DNA from: Sva-07 sp963715825
GTDB taxonomy: Bacteria; Actinomycetota; Acidimicrobiia; Acidimicrobiales; Ilumatobacteraceae
DNA: 64,000 nt
Direction: 5' to 3'
Assembly: GCA_963715825.1 (NCBI GenBank)
Contig: CAVQSI010000002.1
Span: 248,001 to 312,000 of the forward strand
Made by a program: the position numbers and the translations under genes. Below the pieces are notes generated by a model. The model was not told the origin of the DNA and made no database searches. It worked only from the letters and a program-made list of their open reading frames with translations. Below, piece after piece: positions 34,453 to 42,539 of this stretch (position 1 is its first letter; every line of letters starts with the position of its first letter).

Positions 34453-35335
34453 ATGCGTGTCCACCTGGTCGACGGCACCTACGAGCTGTTCCGCCAGCAC
34501 TTCGGGATGGCGTCACGCCACAGCGACCGCGGGCCGTTCGATGCCGCCGCCGGCGTGGTCGCGTCGACGCTCGCGCTCGTCGAGGACGGCGCCACGCACA
34601 TCGGGGTGGCGTCCGACCACACCATCGAGAGCTTCCGCAACGATCTGTGGGCCGGCTACAAGACCTCGGCGGGGATGGAGCCCGAGATCCTCGAGCAGAT
34701 CCCGGTGATGGAGCGGGCGCTCGCCGCCGCAGGCTTCACCGTGTGGCCGATGATCGAGCACGAAGCCGACGACGCGCTCGGCGCCGCTGCACTGGTCGCC
34801 GAGCGCGACGAACGCGTCGAGCAGGTGCTGATCGTCACCGCCGACAAGGACCTCGGCCAGTGCGTTCGGGGCGAACGTGTCGTGCAGTTCGACCGACGCA
34901 AGCGCGAGATCATCGACGCCGACGGCGTACGCGCCAAGTTCGGGGTGGGTCCGGACTCGATCCCCGACTACCTCGGCCTGGTCGGCGACACCGCTGACGG
35001 GTTCCCCGGGCTGCCCGGATGGGGCGCGAAGAGCGCCGCGTTGGTGCTCGCTCGCTACGGACACATCGAGGACATCCCGGCGTCGGCCGGACAGTGGGAC
35101 GTGCCGGGTCTGCGAGGCGCAGCGAAGCTGTCGGCCACGCTGCAGGCGCAGCTCGCCGATGCGCTGCTGTTCCGTCGAGATCGCCACGGTCGACACCGAC
35201 GTCGACGTCGGCACGGTCGACGACTGGCAGTGGCACGGCCCCACCGACGACTTCGCAGCGATCGCCGACGAACTCGGCGCCCCCGAACTGGTGGCCTACG
35301 CCCAACGGGTCACGCCGCTGCCAGGCACCACGTGA
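34453..35335 (+). CDS. 5'-3' exonuclease-like protein (frameshifted near 35,175)
   Basis: MRVHLVDGTYELFRQHFG starts a PIN/FEN-type fold. EHEADDALGAAA and LIVTADKDLGQCV are the metal-binding acidic clusters, and YLGLVGDTADGFPGLPGWG is the helix-hairpin-helix (H3TH) arch region, as in the 5' nuclease domain of DNA polymerase I. At CGTCGAGATC (35,172-35,181) one extra base moves the frame; the true end is EIATVDTDVDVGTVDD through VTPLPGTT at 35335. Total length is about 294 residues. It acts on flaps or RNA primers in DNA repair or replication. Confidence 0.78.
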
Positions 35336-35360
35336 CTCGTCGGGGTGGCGCCGCCGACTG

Positions 35361-35470
35361 AGGTGACGACCAGGCGATCTGCGGCACACGGACGATGCCG
35401 ATGAAGGCTGCTCCCTTCCGGGCCTGACCTGATTCACGGGCGCCCATTGCACAGGACCCGGTCGTCACCT
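35361..35470 (-). ncRNA. ffs: Signal recognition particle RNA, small bacterial (4.5S) type
   Basis: On the minus strand the conserved domain IV reads GTCAGGCCCGGAAGGGAGCA, with the GGAA tetraloop flanked by the Ffh-binding internal loops. The ends AGGTGACGACC and GGTCGTCACCT pair perfectly. Pairing can extend to 35351-35480 with one mismatch, giving a 20-bp terminal stem. There is no Alu domain. It lies between the exonuclease gene and tRNA-Ser and works with Ffh in membrane targeting. Confidence 0.93.
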
Positions 35471-35585
35471 CACTCGGCGGCGAACCGCCTCGCAACGCCA
35501 CCCTATCGCTGCCGGGCCACGATGGATTGGCAGACGGCCGGGCTAGCCTCCCTGTCCCCACGTTCCGGTCCGCCCGGAACATCCG

Positions 35586-35674
35586 GGAGGGATGCGAGAG
35601 CGGCCGAATCGGCACGCTTGGAAAGCGTGTGAAGTGCAGAGCTTCCGTGGGTTCGAATCCCACTCCCTCCGCCA
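35586..35674 (+). tRNA. tRNA-Ser (anticodon GGA)
   Basis: Acceptor stem GGAGGGA pairs with TCCCTCC. The anticodon loop is CTTGGAAAG, with anticodon GGA reading UCC/UCU. A long variable arm typical of class II tRNA-Ser is present, and the T arm has GGTTCGAATCC. CCA is encoded at 35672-35674. The A of CCA is also the A of a candidate ATG for the next gene. Confidence 0.96.
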
Positions 35675-36257
35675 TGTCGGTGGATGCTGGCGACCACGAC
35701 CACGACCACGACGCCGACCCTGCCCTGGCCGATACCGACGCTCTCGCAATGGCCACAGGCGCTCGACGAAGCACGAGCCGCCCTGGCGCATGACGACGTC
35801 CCCGTCGGGTGCGGTCGTCGTCCACCACGGTCGGGTGATCGCCGCCCGGCACAACGAGCGTGAGCTCACCCACGACCCGTCGGCTCACGCCGAGGTCCTG
35901 GCGATGCGCGACGCCTCGCACGTGCTCGGTCAGTGGCGCCTCGACGAGTGCACCCTCTACGTCACCCTCGAGCCCTGCGCCATGTGCGCCGGCGCTGCGG
36001 TGAACGCCCGGCTCGGGCGGGTGGTCTACGGCACCGACGACCCGAAGGCCGGCGCCGTCAACAGCCACTTCGGGTTGCTCGACGGCGACGTGCTCAACCA
36101 TCGCGTCGAGGTGACGCAGGGAGTGCGCTCGCACGAGGCCAGCGAGTTGCTCCGCACGTTCTTCCGTGCCCGACGACCGAGCCAACTCCGGGCCGCTGAC
36201 GCGCCACGTCCACGAGGTGCGGCTGACACATCGTCGGACGTCGCGACACGTCAGTGA
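35674..36257 (+). pseudogene. tadA: tRNA adenosine(34) deaminase TadA, two frameshifts near the N-terminus
   Basis: The intact catalytic part has PSAHAEVLAMRDAS (zinc His and proton-shuttle Glu) and TLEPCAMCAGAAVNARLGRVVYG (zinc Cys pair). The N-terminus is recovered by joining three registers: ALADTDALAMAT, then LDEARAALAHDDVPVG, then AVVVHHGRVIAARHN, with single-base changes near 35,757 and 35,809. It converts A34 to inosine in tRNA-Arg(ACG). An ATG at 35674 directly follows the tRNA; an ATG near 35,749 is an alternative start. Confidence 0.82.
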
Positions 36258-37774
36258 TCCTTGCGACGGAGGCTGCCGATCAGACGATGGAGCGCCGAAC
36301 TACGCTCGTTGTTGTCACCGTCTGCGGTGGGCTCCTCCGGCTCGTCGACGAACACGACCGACGCGACACCACCGCTCGCCGCCGTCGTCACGGGCGGGAG
36401 CCTGGGCGTCGTATCGCTCTCATCGATGATCTGGCCGTCGTCGGTCATCTGCCCGTAGAGCACTTCGGCTCGAGTCGCCATGGTCGGCGGGGCGAACCCA
36501 CCGAACCCGGGCGCTGCGACGTGATCTGCGTTGGCGACATCGTCGGCCTCGGTCTCCGGACCCGCTGTCGGCGGCATCAGGGCGGCGTGCTCGAGGGGCT
36601 CGACATCGGTCACCACGGGCAGTCGGCGGTGACGTCCGCGTCGCTGGGGCGGCCGCAACCGTGGCCGACTCGATCGCTGCGATCGCCCGACGCACCGCCT
36701 CGGCGACGTCGTCGGGGACGTCAGCGTCCGCCTGCTCGAGATCGTCGCTGAGCTCCAGCGGCGGCATCGTGAAGGCCAGGTTGCCGTCGTCGGACTCCGT
36801 GACCACCGACTCGTCGACGTCCACGTCGGTCGGTGATGGCTCCGGCTCGGCGCCGGCCGCCGGCGCCTCGGAACCATCGGGCCACACGACGGAGAACTCG
36901 AAGTCGTCGGACGACTCGGCCATGGCGTCGTCGGCGATCTCGACATCGACGAGTTCGTCGAGCGACAGGACCACCTCCTCGGCGGCTGCGTCCTTCACGG
37001 CTGCGTCCTCGACCATGCCATCCGACTGGGGCACGTCCTCGAACTCGGCGAGGTCGAGCGACAACTCGAGCGCCTCGGCGTCGAACCCGTCGGCGATCGG
37101 CTCGTCGACGGCCGACTCAGGTCGGCGCCACCTCGAGGAGGGCCTCGTCGAATCCGTTGGTGACGGGGACCTCACTACCGTCGTCGATCTGGTCGTCCCA
37201 TTCGATCGTCAGTTCGTCCGTGTCGGCGAACGGCAGACCCGGGAGTTGGTCGACGACCGTGGAGTCGAGCTGGGCAACCGCGCTGACCGGACGCTGCATG
37301 GCCGCCGGATCGAGCGGTGCCACGAACCAGCGATGCACGCCGGAGGGATGATGGCGATATGCGGTGACCCGAGCGGAAGCGATCGCTCCGTTGGCCAGGT
37401 CGGCGATCGAGTTCCTCGGTGGCTGTCTCCGCGACGACCACGACGGCGTCGCGGTCGACCGACGGATCGCGGTCGAAGAGTCTGCCGAGGTGTTCGATGT
37501 CGCCGACACGCACGGTGCCGCGATCGAGCTGGCCGACGTCGAGCACACCGGCATCGAGCAGACGACGACCCAACGACGCGTCGTTGACCCGCTCGGCGTA
37601 GTAGACGACGCCATGATCGAGGTACGTGAGCACCTCGGGGTTCGTCTCGAAGACGATCTCGCCGGTGAAGGCCCGTTCGCGGGCCTCGTTCAGCGTCATC
37701 CAGACGGGCTGCGCGCCGTCGACGGCCAGTGCCGCCGACGAGGTCTCCGCTGTGGTTCCGGTGTTGTGGATCAT
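36251..37774 (-). pseudogene. DUF4388-like/acidic-linker protein of a Roadblock-GTPase module, several frameshifts
   Basis: The N-terminus reads MTLNEARERAFTGEIVFE and GVVYYAERVNDASLGRRLLD, resembling the DUF4388 (PATAN-like) domain of bacterial signalling proteins. The remainder is long, very acidic and low complexity (LSLDLAEFEDVPQSD, LSLDELVDVEIADDAMAES) and ends SSALHRLIGSLRRKDH. Three register changes (about 37,430; 37,110; 36,650) join four coding-like pieces. It starts one base after the GTPase stop, so it forms one operon with it. Its role is probably as an effector or scaffold of the GTPase. Confidence 0.6.
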
Positions 37775-37775
37775 G

Positions 37776-38330
37776 TCAGGCAACCTCCGCCTTCGTTGAC
37801 TCCATGGACGCAAGCAGCGTCAGGAGGATTTCGACCACGACCTCCCGGCCGGAGTCGGGGTCGATCAGTTGGCACGGCACGACGGCCTCGCCGTCGAGCG
37901 CACCGAGACGAACGTGCGAGTCGTGCGCAGCGACGGCAGGTCGTCGCAGCGATTGACGGCGATCACGGCGGGCACGCGGAGATCGCGCAGCAGGGCCCGG
38001 AGTTCCACGCCGGCCGCGGCGTGAGTCTCGGTCGCGTCGGCGTCGATCACGAACGCGACGACGTCGACGTCGCCTTTCAGAGATGTCGGTCATGAACCGG
38101 AAGCGCGCCTGCCCGGGCGTGCCGAAGAGCATCAGTCGGGTGTCGTCGCCGTCGAGGCAGTAGGTACCGAAGTCCATCGCCACCGTGGTGTGCGACTTGA
38201 CGTCGGATTCCTCGCCGCTGGTCACGACGTCGGTCGAGATCACCCGTGTCTGCGACACCGACTGGATCATCGACGTCTTGCCGGCGGCGAAGGGGCCGGT
38301 GACCAGGATCTTGAAGGTCTGCGCGCTCAT
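37776..38330 (-). pseudogene. Small GTPase (MglA/conservon CvnD-like), two frameshifts
   Basis: MSAQTFKILVTGPFAAGKTS contains the P-loop. LMLFGTPGQARFRFMTDIS is the switch II region, with GTPGQ in place of DxxGQ. A middle piece in another register, VVAFVIDADATETHAAAG and AVIAVNRCDDLP, supplies G4 (NRCD). The end returns to the first register with VEILLTLLASMESTK. Breaks are near 38,080 and 37,905. The gene overlaps the Roadblock start-stop (ATGA). This is the conserved actinobacterial conservon layout. Confidence 0.75.
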
Positions 38331-38869
38331 GACGTCGCTCCAGCAAGCCACGTGGCTCGAGCCTGGACGAACGAGCGGACTCGTCGTTGCTCCACGCCGG
38401 TGTCGGCGATCACCGCGAGCACCCGTTGGTCGCCGACCGGCCACACGAGCATCAGGCCACCATCGTGATCGACCACGAACTGGCGCAGCTGGGCGCCGCC
38501 GCCCATCACAACGAGTTGGTGCGCAAGGCCGATCGCCGCCGCGAGCATCGCCGGGTGGGACGCTTCGTCGGTCATCGAGGTGCTTCGAGCGAGACCGAAT
38601 CCGTCGACCGAGGCCAAGATGGCCGACCGGACGCCGTCGACGTGGTCGACGAGTTCGTCGAGGATCGTCGTCGGGTCCGTGGCAGTGTCCGTGGCAGGCG
38701 ACGCCGATACCCGCGCAGGTGCGGGCACCGATGCCGGCCCTGACACTCGGGCGGGCATCGACGGAGTCGGAGCGATCCAGGACGACGGCGACGAGGTCGA
38801 CGGCAGCGGCGGCATGCCACTGGTCATCCACGACCCGCTGGAGTCGGCGACTGCCTTGACCTTTTCCAT
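38327..38869 (-). CDS. Roadblock/LC7 domain protein
   Basis: This 180-residue protein has a Pro/Ala/Ser-rich N-terminus of about 65 residues, then a Roadblock/LC7 fold: ILDELVDHVDGVRSAILASV, GFGLARSTSMTDEASHPAML, LRQFVVDHDGGLMLVWPVGD, VLAVIADTGV. Such proteins act as GAPs or regulators of MglA-like GTPases; here the GTPase gene follows with a 4-bp overlap. This is comparable to MglB-MglA of Myxococcus and to CvnB-CvnD of Streptomyces conservons. Confidence 0.8.
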   Translation of the reverse strand: MEKVKAVADSSGSWMTSGMPPLPSTSSPSSWIAPTPSMPARVSGPASVPAPARVSASPATDTATDPTTILDELVDHVDGVRSAILASVDGFGLARSTSMTDEASHPAMLAAAIGLAHQLVVMGGGAQLRQFVVDHDGGLMLVWPVGDQRVLAVIADTGVEQRRVRSFVQARATWLAGATS

Positions 38870-39159
38870 ACGAACCAGCTATCGGCATCGCGGAGCCCGT
38901 CTTGAGGGATTTCTGACGAAACCGGACCAACCCGATCAAACGACGTTGCCACTGCCACATCGCCACGGGTCCGAAGTCGCGGATGTGGCAGGCTGGATCG
39001 GTGCGGTTTCCGATGCTCTCGCCTCGATCGCTGTTCCGGCGGGACACGGCCTCCAGGGCTTCGTCGACGACCTGACCGCCACCGGCAGAGTGGACTCCGA
39101 TCCCGAATCTCCCTGCCTGCGTGACACTTTGGTTGCGCTCAGGCAAGTGAAGTGTGTCG
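38870..39159. other. Divergent intergenic region
   Basis: These 290 bases lie between the Roadblock gene (minus) and the HTH gene (plus). A box CTTGAGGGATTTCTGA near 38,910 resembles the TTGAGGA boxes upstream of the pilins. Open frames exist on both strands, but none has recognisable domains or consistent codon bias. This is also where the left edge of the integrase island may lie. Confidence 0.35.
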
Positions 39160-39851
39160 ATGGCTGGTGCGGCAACGATCACCACGACCGAGGCAGCGAG
39201 GCGCCTCGCCATCAGCCCGCAACGTCTTCGACAGCTCATCATCGCCAACGAGATCCACGCCGAGCGCCACGGACGGATGTGGGCAATCGACCCGGCATCG
39301 GTCGAGGAGTACAGCCGCCACCGTCGACCGACCGCAGGACGAAGCCTGTCAACACGGCTGGTGTGGGCCGCGCTCCTCAGCGAACTCGGCACGGACGTCC
39401 ACGATGAGGCGATCGAAGCATTCGGACCGGTCGGACCGAGCAAGCGCGACTTCGTGCGCTGCGTGACCGCGACGCGAACGAGTGGCGTTGGCTTGCTCGA
39501 CGTCGAGCACCAGTCCAGCGATTCGAGACTTTCGGCGCGTACCTCGATCGCGTCGAGCACCACGACGGAGTCCTGCGCACGGGGATGAGTGCATTGGCTG
39601 ACCATGCGGTCGACCTCGTCGCCCATCAGCGAACGCTCGATGTCTACGCGCCAGCCTCGACGGCCGCAGCACTCATCGAAGCGATGCGGCTCGCGCCGGC
39701 ATCGACGGGCAACCTGACGATCCGCTCCATCGACGACTTCGGAGCCAGCGGATTCGTGCTGGATCGCCATGTGATGCCGACTGCCGCCGTTGCTGTCGAC
39801 CTGCTCGACGACGCCGACACGCGCGGACGTCGTGTGCGGGCAGCGATCTGA
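39160..39851 (+). CDS. HTH (excisionase-type) regulator with AbiEi-like C-terminus, frameshifted near 39,443
   Basis: The N-terminus TTTEAARRLAISPQRLRQL and GRMWAIDPASVEEYSRH is a MerR/excisionase-type helix-turn-helix. It continues RLVWAALLSELGTDVHDEAI. At about 39,443 the protein-like frame changes by one base and continues LRALRDRDANEWRWLARRRA, then ALADHAVDLVAHQRTLDVYA and VDLLDDADTRGRRVRAAI. That ending resembles AbiEi-type antitoxin or regulator proteins. It sits next to a toxin-antitoxin pair and an integrase, so a defence or stability role is possible. Confidence 0.5.
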
Positions 39852-39927
39852 TCGAGGCGATCACCTGTGGCTAATGATCGTGTCAGCTCGATGAACCGGC
39901 CCGCGGGCTGACGCGCCACGCGTAAGG

Positions 39928-40512
39928 TCAGACATTGCGGAGACGCTCGGCTGTCATGACCAGCCCGATCTGTTCGAGTCCGTCCACGATTTCGGACGGC
40001 GTTCGGTATGGGCGCGTCAGCCTGGCCGACATTCGGCTGATCGTCGTCGTGAGGTCGTCGCCGAATCCGTCGACGATGAGTTGGGCAAAGAAGTCATCGG
40101 GCTTCGTGATGGAGACGCTGGGCGCAGACTCCGGAACCTTGGCGTTCTCGAAGTCGCTCGTGTTCGAGGTCAGGATGTGATCGGCCCGAGCATGGAGAGC
40201 GGCTGCGAGATGCCAGAGGTCGTCGGGATCGGGTCCGTCGAGTTGGTCACGGACGACCTTGCACTCGCCCGCCGTGACATTTGCGGACGCCGACGCAAGC
40301 ACCGCCGCACGAAACACCGCACTCTTCTCGGCCGGCAGGCCCTTGTCGTCGACCAGCACTCGTTCGATCTCGTCCAGCAGTCGATCGGAAACACAGAGGT
40401 CGAAGAGGCCGTCACCGACACAGGAGAGCACGAGGTCGGCCAGTCGGACCGGATAGAAAACGTTGGTGTCGACGAAGACGAGCGGGATCGCTCGGGCTGC
40501 AACAGGGCTCAA
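39928..40512 (-). CDS. PIN-domain toxin (VapC-like ribonuclease)
   Basis: This 194-residue PIN-domain protein shows the acidic metal site: LVFVDTNVFYPVRLADLV, LLDEIERVLVDD, DPDDLWHLAAALHARADHIL and TSNTSDF. Proteins of this length match the PIN_3 family often paired with excisionase-like HTH antitoxins. The start overlaps the antitoxin stop by 4 bp (ATGA). It probably cleaves RNA when not neutralised. Confidence 0.82.
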   Translation of the reverse strand: MSPVAARAIPLVFVDTNVFYPVRLADLVLSCVGDGLFDLCVSDRLLDEIERVLVDDKGLPAEKSAVFRAAVLASASANVTAGECKVVRDQLDGPDPDDLWHLAAALHARADHILTSNTSDFENAKVPESAPSVSITKPDDFFAQLIVDGFGDDLTTTISRMSARLTRPYRTPSEIVDGLEQIGLVMTAERLRNV

Positions 40513-40941
40513 TACTCGAGGCCGCCATCGATGAGCGCGGTGATCGCAGCGTCAGTACTCGAGCGACGCCGCGATCGTTCGGCAGCCAAGCGCTCGACGT
40601 CGACGACGCGGATCGTTCGGTGCGTCGAGCCGGGCTTGTGACCGAATGGCAAACGTCCGTCGGCGAGCAGCCGGTCGACATACTGGCGCGACACGTCGAG
40701 GATCCGCGCAGCCTCAGCAGGCGAGACCTCGTCGTCGGATGTGGTGTAGATGGGGTGACGACCAGCGGCCAAGTCGCGGCAGCAGTCGCTCGGCGAGCGC
40801 GAGGACCAGTTCTCTGACGGCCGGCTGTTCATCCATCGCGGCGAGAACGCCCGAGCGTTCCGTGTGCTCGGCAGCGACGAACTTCTCCGCTGCTTCGCGC
40901 ACTTCATCGCTCACGTCGTCGAAGAAGACCGTGTCGCTCAT
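40509..40941 (-). CDS. HTH antitoxin partner of the PIN toxin (frameshifted near 40,765)
   Basis: MSDTVFFDDVSDEVREAAEK begins an acidic helical domain. The frame changes by one base near 40,765 and continues AAGRHPIYTTSDDEVSPAEA, ARILDVSRQYVDRLLADGRL and RTIRVVDVERLAAERSR, an excisionase-type DNA-binding domain. About 143 residues in all. It is likely to autoregulate through the direct repeats just upstream (40973-41006). If the shift is real, the antitoxin would be lost while the toxin stays intact, which is unlikely to be viable and argues for a sequence indel. Confidence 0.72.
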
Positions 40942-40972
40942 GGCGAAACTGTAGATCGATATGGCCACAAGT

Positions 40973-41006
40973 GCAACACGATCAGCAATAACAGCAACAC
41001 GATCAG
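40973..41006. promoter_or_regulatory. Direct repeats upstream of the antitoxin, candidate operator
   Basis: GCAACACGATCAG occurs at 40973-40985 and again at 40994-41006, start-to-start distance 21 bp (two helical turns), 32-65 bp upstream of the antitoxin ATG. The DNA is locally AT-richer than its surroundings. This arrangement suits cooperative binding by the HTH antitoxin. Confidence 0.5.
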
Positions 41007-41019
41007 TACGGCGACAGAC

Positions 41020-42261
41020 TCACTCCCCTGGCGCCGACGACGGCGGATCGAGGAGTTCGAGCGCGCGTTCGCTGACCTGACGAGGGCGATCGCCTTCGTG
41101 CTGTACGTAGCCACGCGTCGTGGCAACGTCGTTGTGCCCGACGAACCGCGCGACGTCTTCGAGGTCGACGGTCCCCGACGCGAACAGGTTGGTGACCACC
41201 GATCGTCTGCCGGCGTGGGTGCCGAGCCCAACCGAATCCATGCCCGCACGCTCAGCAGCCTTGCGGATTGCTCGGTCGACGTGTTGTCGCAAGGTGGGCG
41301 TTCCGTGGGCGGTCGTGAAGACCAGGTCGAGCTTGTCGCCGTCGTACTCGACCGTGGGCCACGGCTCGGGAAGATTCTCGGCATCGGCCAGCCTCATCTC
41401 ATGGCGAGCCTTCAGCAAAGCGACGGTCGTTCGGCCGAGGAACTGGGTGCCCATGGCTCCACGGGTCTTGGTCGGCCCGAGCGTCATCCCGATGCCATCG
41501 GCGTAGGTCGACCCTCGCCGGACGACGACGGAGCCGCTCTCGAGGTCGAGGTCCTGCCAGGCGAGGCCGAGTGCCTCGCTGATCCGCCAACCCTGCACGA
41601 AGCAAAGAGCGGCGGCCGCGGCGAAGCGAGGGTCGCACTCGGCCAGCAATCGTTGCGTTTCCGTTGGGGTGATCGTGCGTCGCTGCTTCGGTGCTGGCTT
41701 GGGCGACTTGACCTTGCGCGCCACATTCTGAGCCGCCAGACCGAGTTCGACGCCCTGCTCGATGATCTGTACGAGCAGCGTCCGAACATTGCGGGCCCGT
41801 GATGGCGAGCCCTCGTCGATGAGGTCCGAGACGAACGTCGTGACCTGCTCGGGACGGAGCTCGCGGACCGAGACGGCGCCCAGCTTCTCGTCGATGACGA
41901 CGACGTGCTTTCGGTAGGTCGCCAACGAAGTCGGGCGAACCCGATGGCGAGCGACGTGCTCCAACCACCATCCAGCAAGTTCACCGACCGTCGTCTCGGC
42001 CGAGAACCCTTCCTCCAGCGCGCCGAATTTCGCCTCCTCGTTCGCCTTGGCGACGTGGCGGTCTCGGGAGGCAACGGCCAGCACCCTGGTCTTGCCGGTC
42101 GGGCGACCGACCCTGCCGTCGGGCTTGCGCCACGGGGCGACCCAGACCTCTCGGGTCCGATCGAAGTAGGGCTCGGCCCCACCGTTGGGCGCCTTGTTGA
42201 CGACAACGAACGACTCGCCCGCAGCATCGGGCACCCGTTTCCCACGTGGCGTCTTCGGCAT
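41020..42261 (-). CDS. Tyrosine recombinase/integrase
   Basis: This 413-residue phage-type integrase has an N-terminal AP2-like arm-binding domain (about 15-75), a core-binding SAM-like domain (VGELAGWWLEHVARHRVRPT) and a catalytic domain. The catalytic residues are Arg in GWRISEALGLAW, HxxR in THAGRRSV, His in VGHNDVATT and Tyr in RGYVQH. It is transcribed away from tRNA-Ser(CGA), 154 bp distant, the usual arrangement for tRNA-integrating elements. A full catalytic set suggests it is functional. Confidence 0.92.
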   Translation of the reverse strand: MPKTPRGKRVPDAAGESFVVVNKAPNGGAEPYFDRTREVWVAPWRKPDGRVGRPTGKTRVLAVASRDRHVAKANEEAKFGALEEGFSAETTVGELAGWWLEHVARHRVRPTSLATYRKHVVVIDEKLGAVSVRELRPEQVTTFVSDLIDEGSPSRARNVRTLLVQIIEQGVELGLAAQNVARKVKSPKPAPKQRRTITPTETQRLLAECDPRFAAAAALCFVQGWRISEALGLAWQDLDLESGSVVVRRGSTYADGIGMTLGPTKTRGAMGTQFLGRTTVALLKARHEMRLADAENLPEPWPTVEYDGDKLDLVFTTAHGTPTLRQHVDRAIRKAAERAGMDSVGLGTHAGRRSVVTNLFASGTVDLEDVARFVGHNDVATTRGYVQHEGDRPRQVSERALELLDPPSSAPGE

Positions 42262-42280
42262 CGCTCAGGCCTCCTCGTTG

Positions 42281-42301
42281 CTCTCAAACCCCCTTTGAGA
42301 G
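42281..42301. promoter_or_regulatory. Inverted repeat upstream of the integrase
   Basis: CTCTCAAA and TTTGAGAG form a perfect 8-bp palindrome with loop CCCCC, 20 bp upstream of the integrase start. The wider stretch to 42414 contains further related GTCCACGGATCT/CATGGACGCC motifs in both orientations. These could be recombinase arm sites or an operator. Confidence 0.4.
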
Positions 42302-42414
42302 TAACCCTGACAGTAACGCTCCGGAAAACGACGACAGGCGTCCACGGATCTCGATTCACGTTTCCCCTGCTCAGCAGGCTCTTCGTGGATCTCCATGGAC
42401 GCCCGTGGACGTAC

Positions 42415-42505
42415 TGGCGGAAGGCGTGGGATTCGAACCCACGGAGGCCCGAAGGACCTCAACAGTTTTCGAGACTGTCCCATTCGTCCACTCTGGCAGC
42501 CTTCC
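42415..42505 (-). tRNA. tRNA-Ser (anticodon CGA)
   Basis: On the minus strand, acceptor GGAAGGC pairs with GCCTTCC. The anticodon loop is TCTCGAAAA, with anticodon CGA reading UCG. There is a long variable arm, T-arm GGTTCGAATCC, and CCA encoded at 42415-42417. The 3' end faces the integrase, making it the probable attachment site. Confidence 0.96.
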
Positions 42506-42539
42506 GTCGGTCGAGGCTAGCGGCGAACGCTCGGGCCGG

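Noticed and set aside
35586..35674. tRNA-Ser(GGA) as the other end of the integrase island
   Set aside because: Its similarity to tRNA-Ser(CGA) in the T arm is what any two tRNA-Ser share, and it is in inverted orientation, so it cannot be a direct att repeat.
37776..39770. A 664-residue minus-strand frame including the GTPase
   Set aside because: Only the GTPase part (from MSAQTF) resembles a protein; the upstream part is chance open frame in GC-rich DNA over the Roadblock gene and intergenic region.
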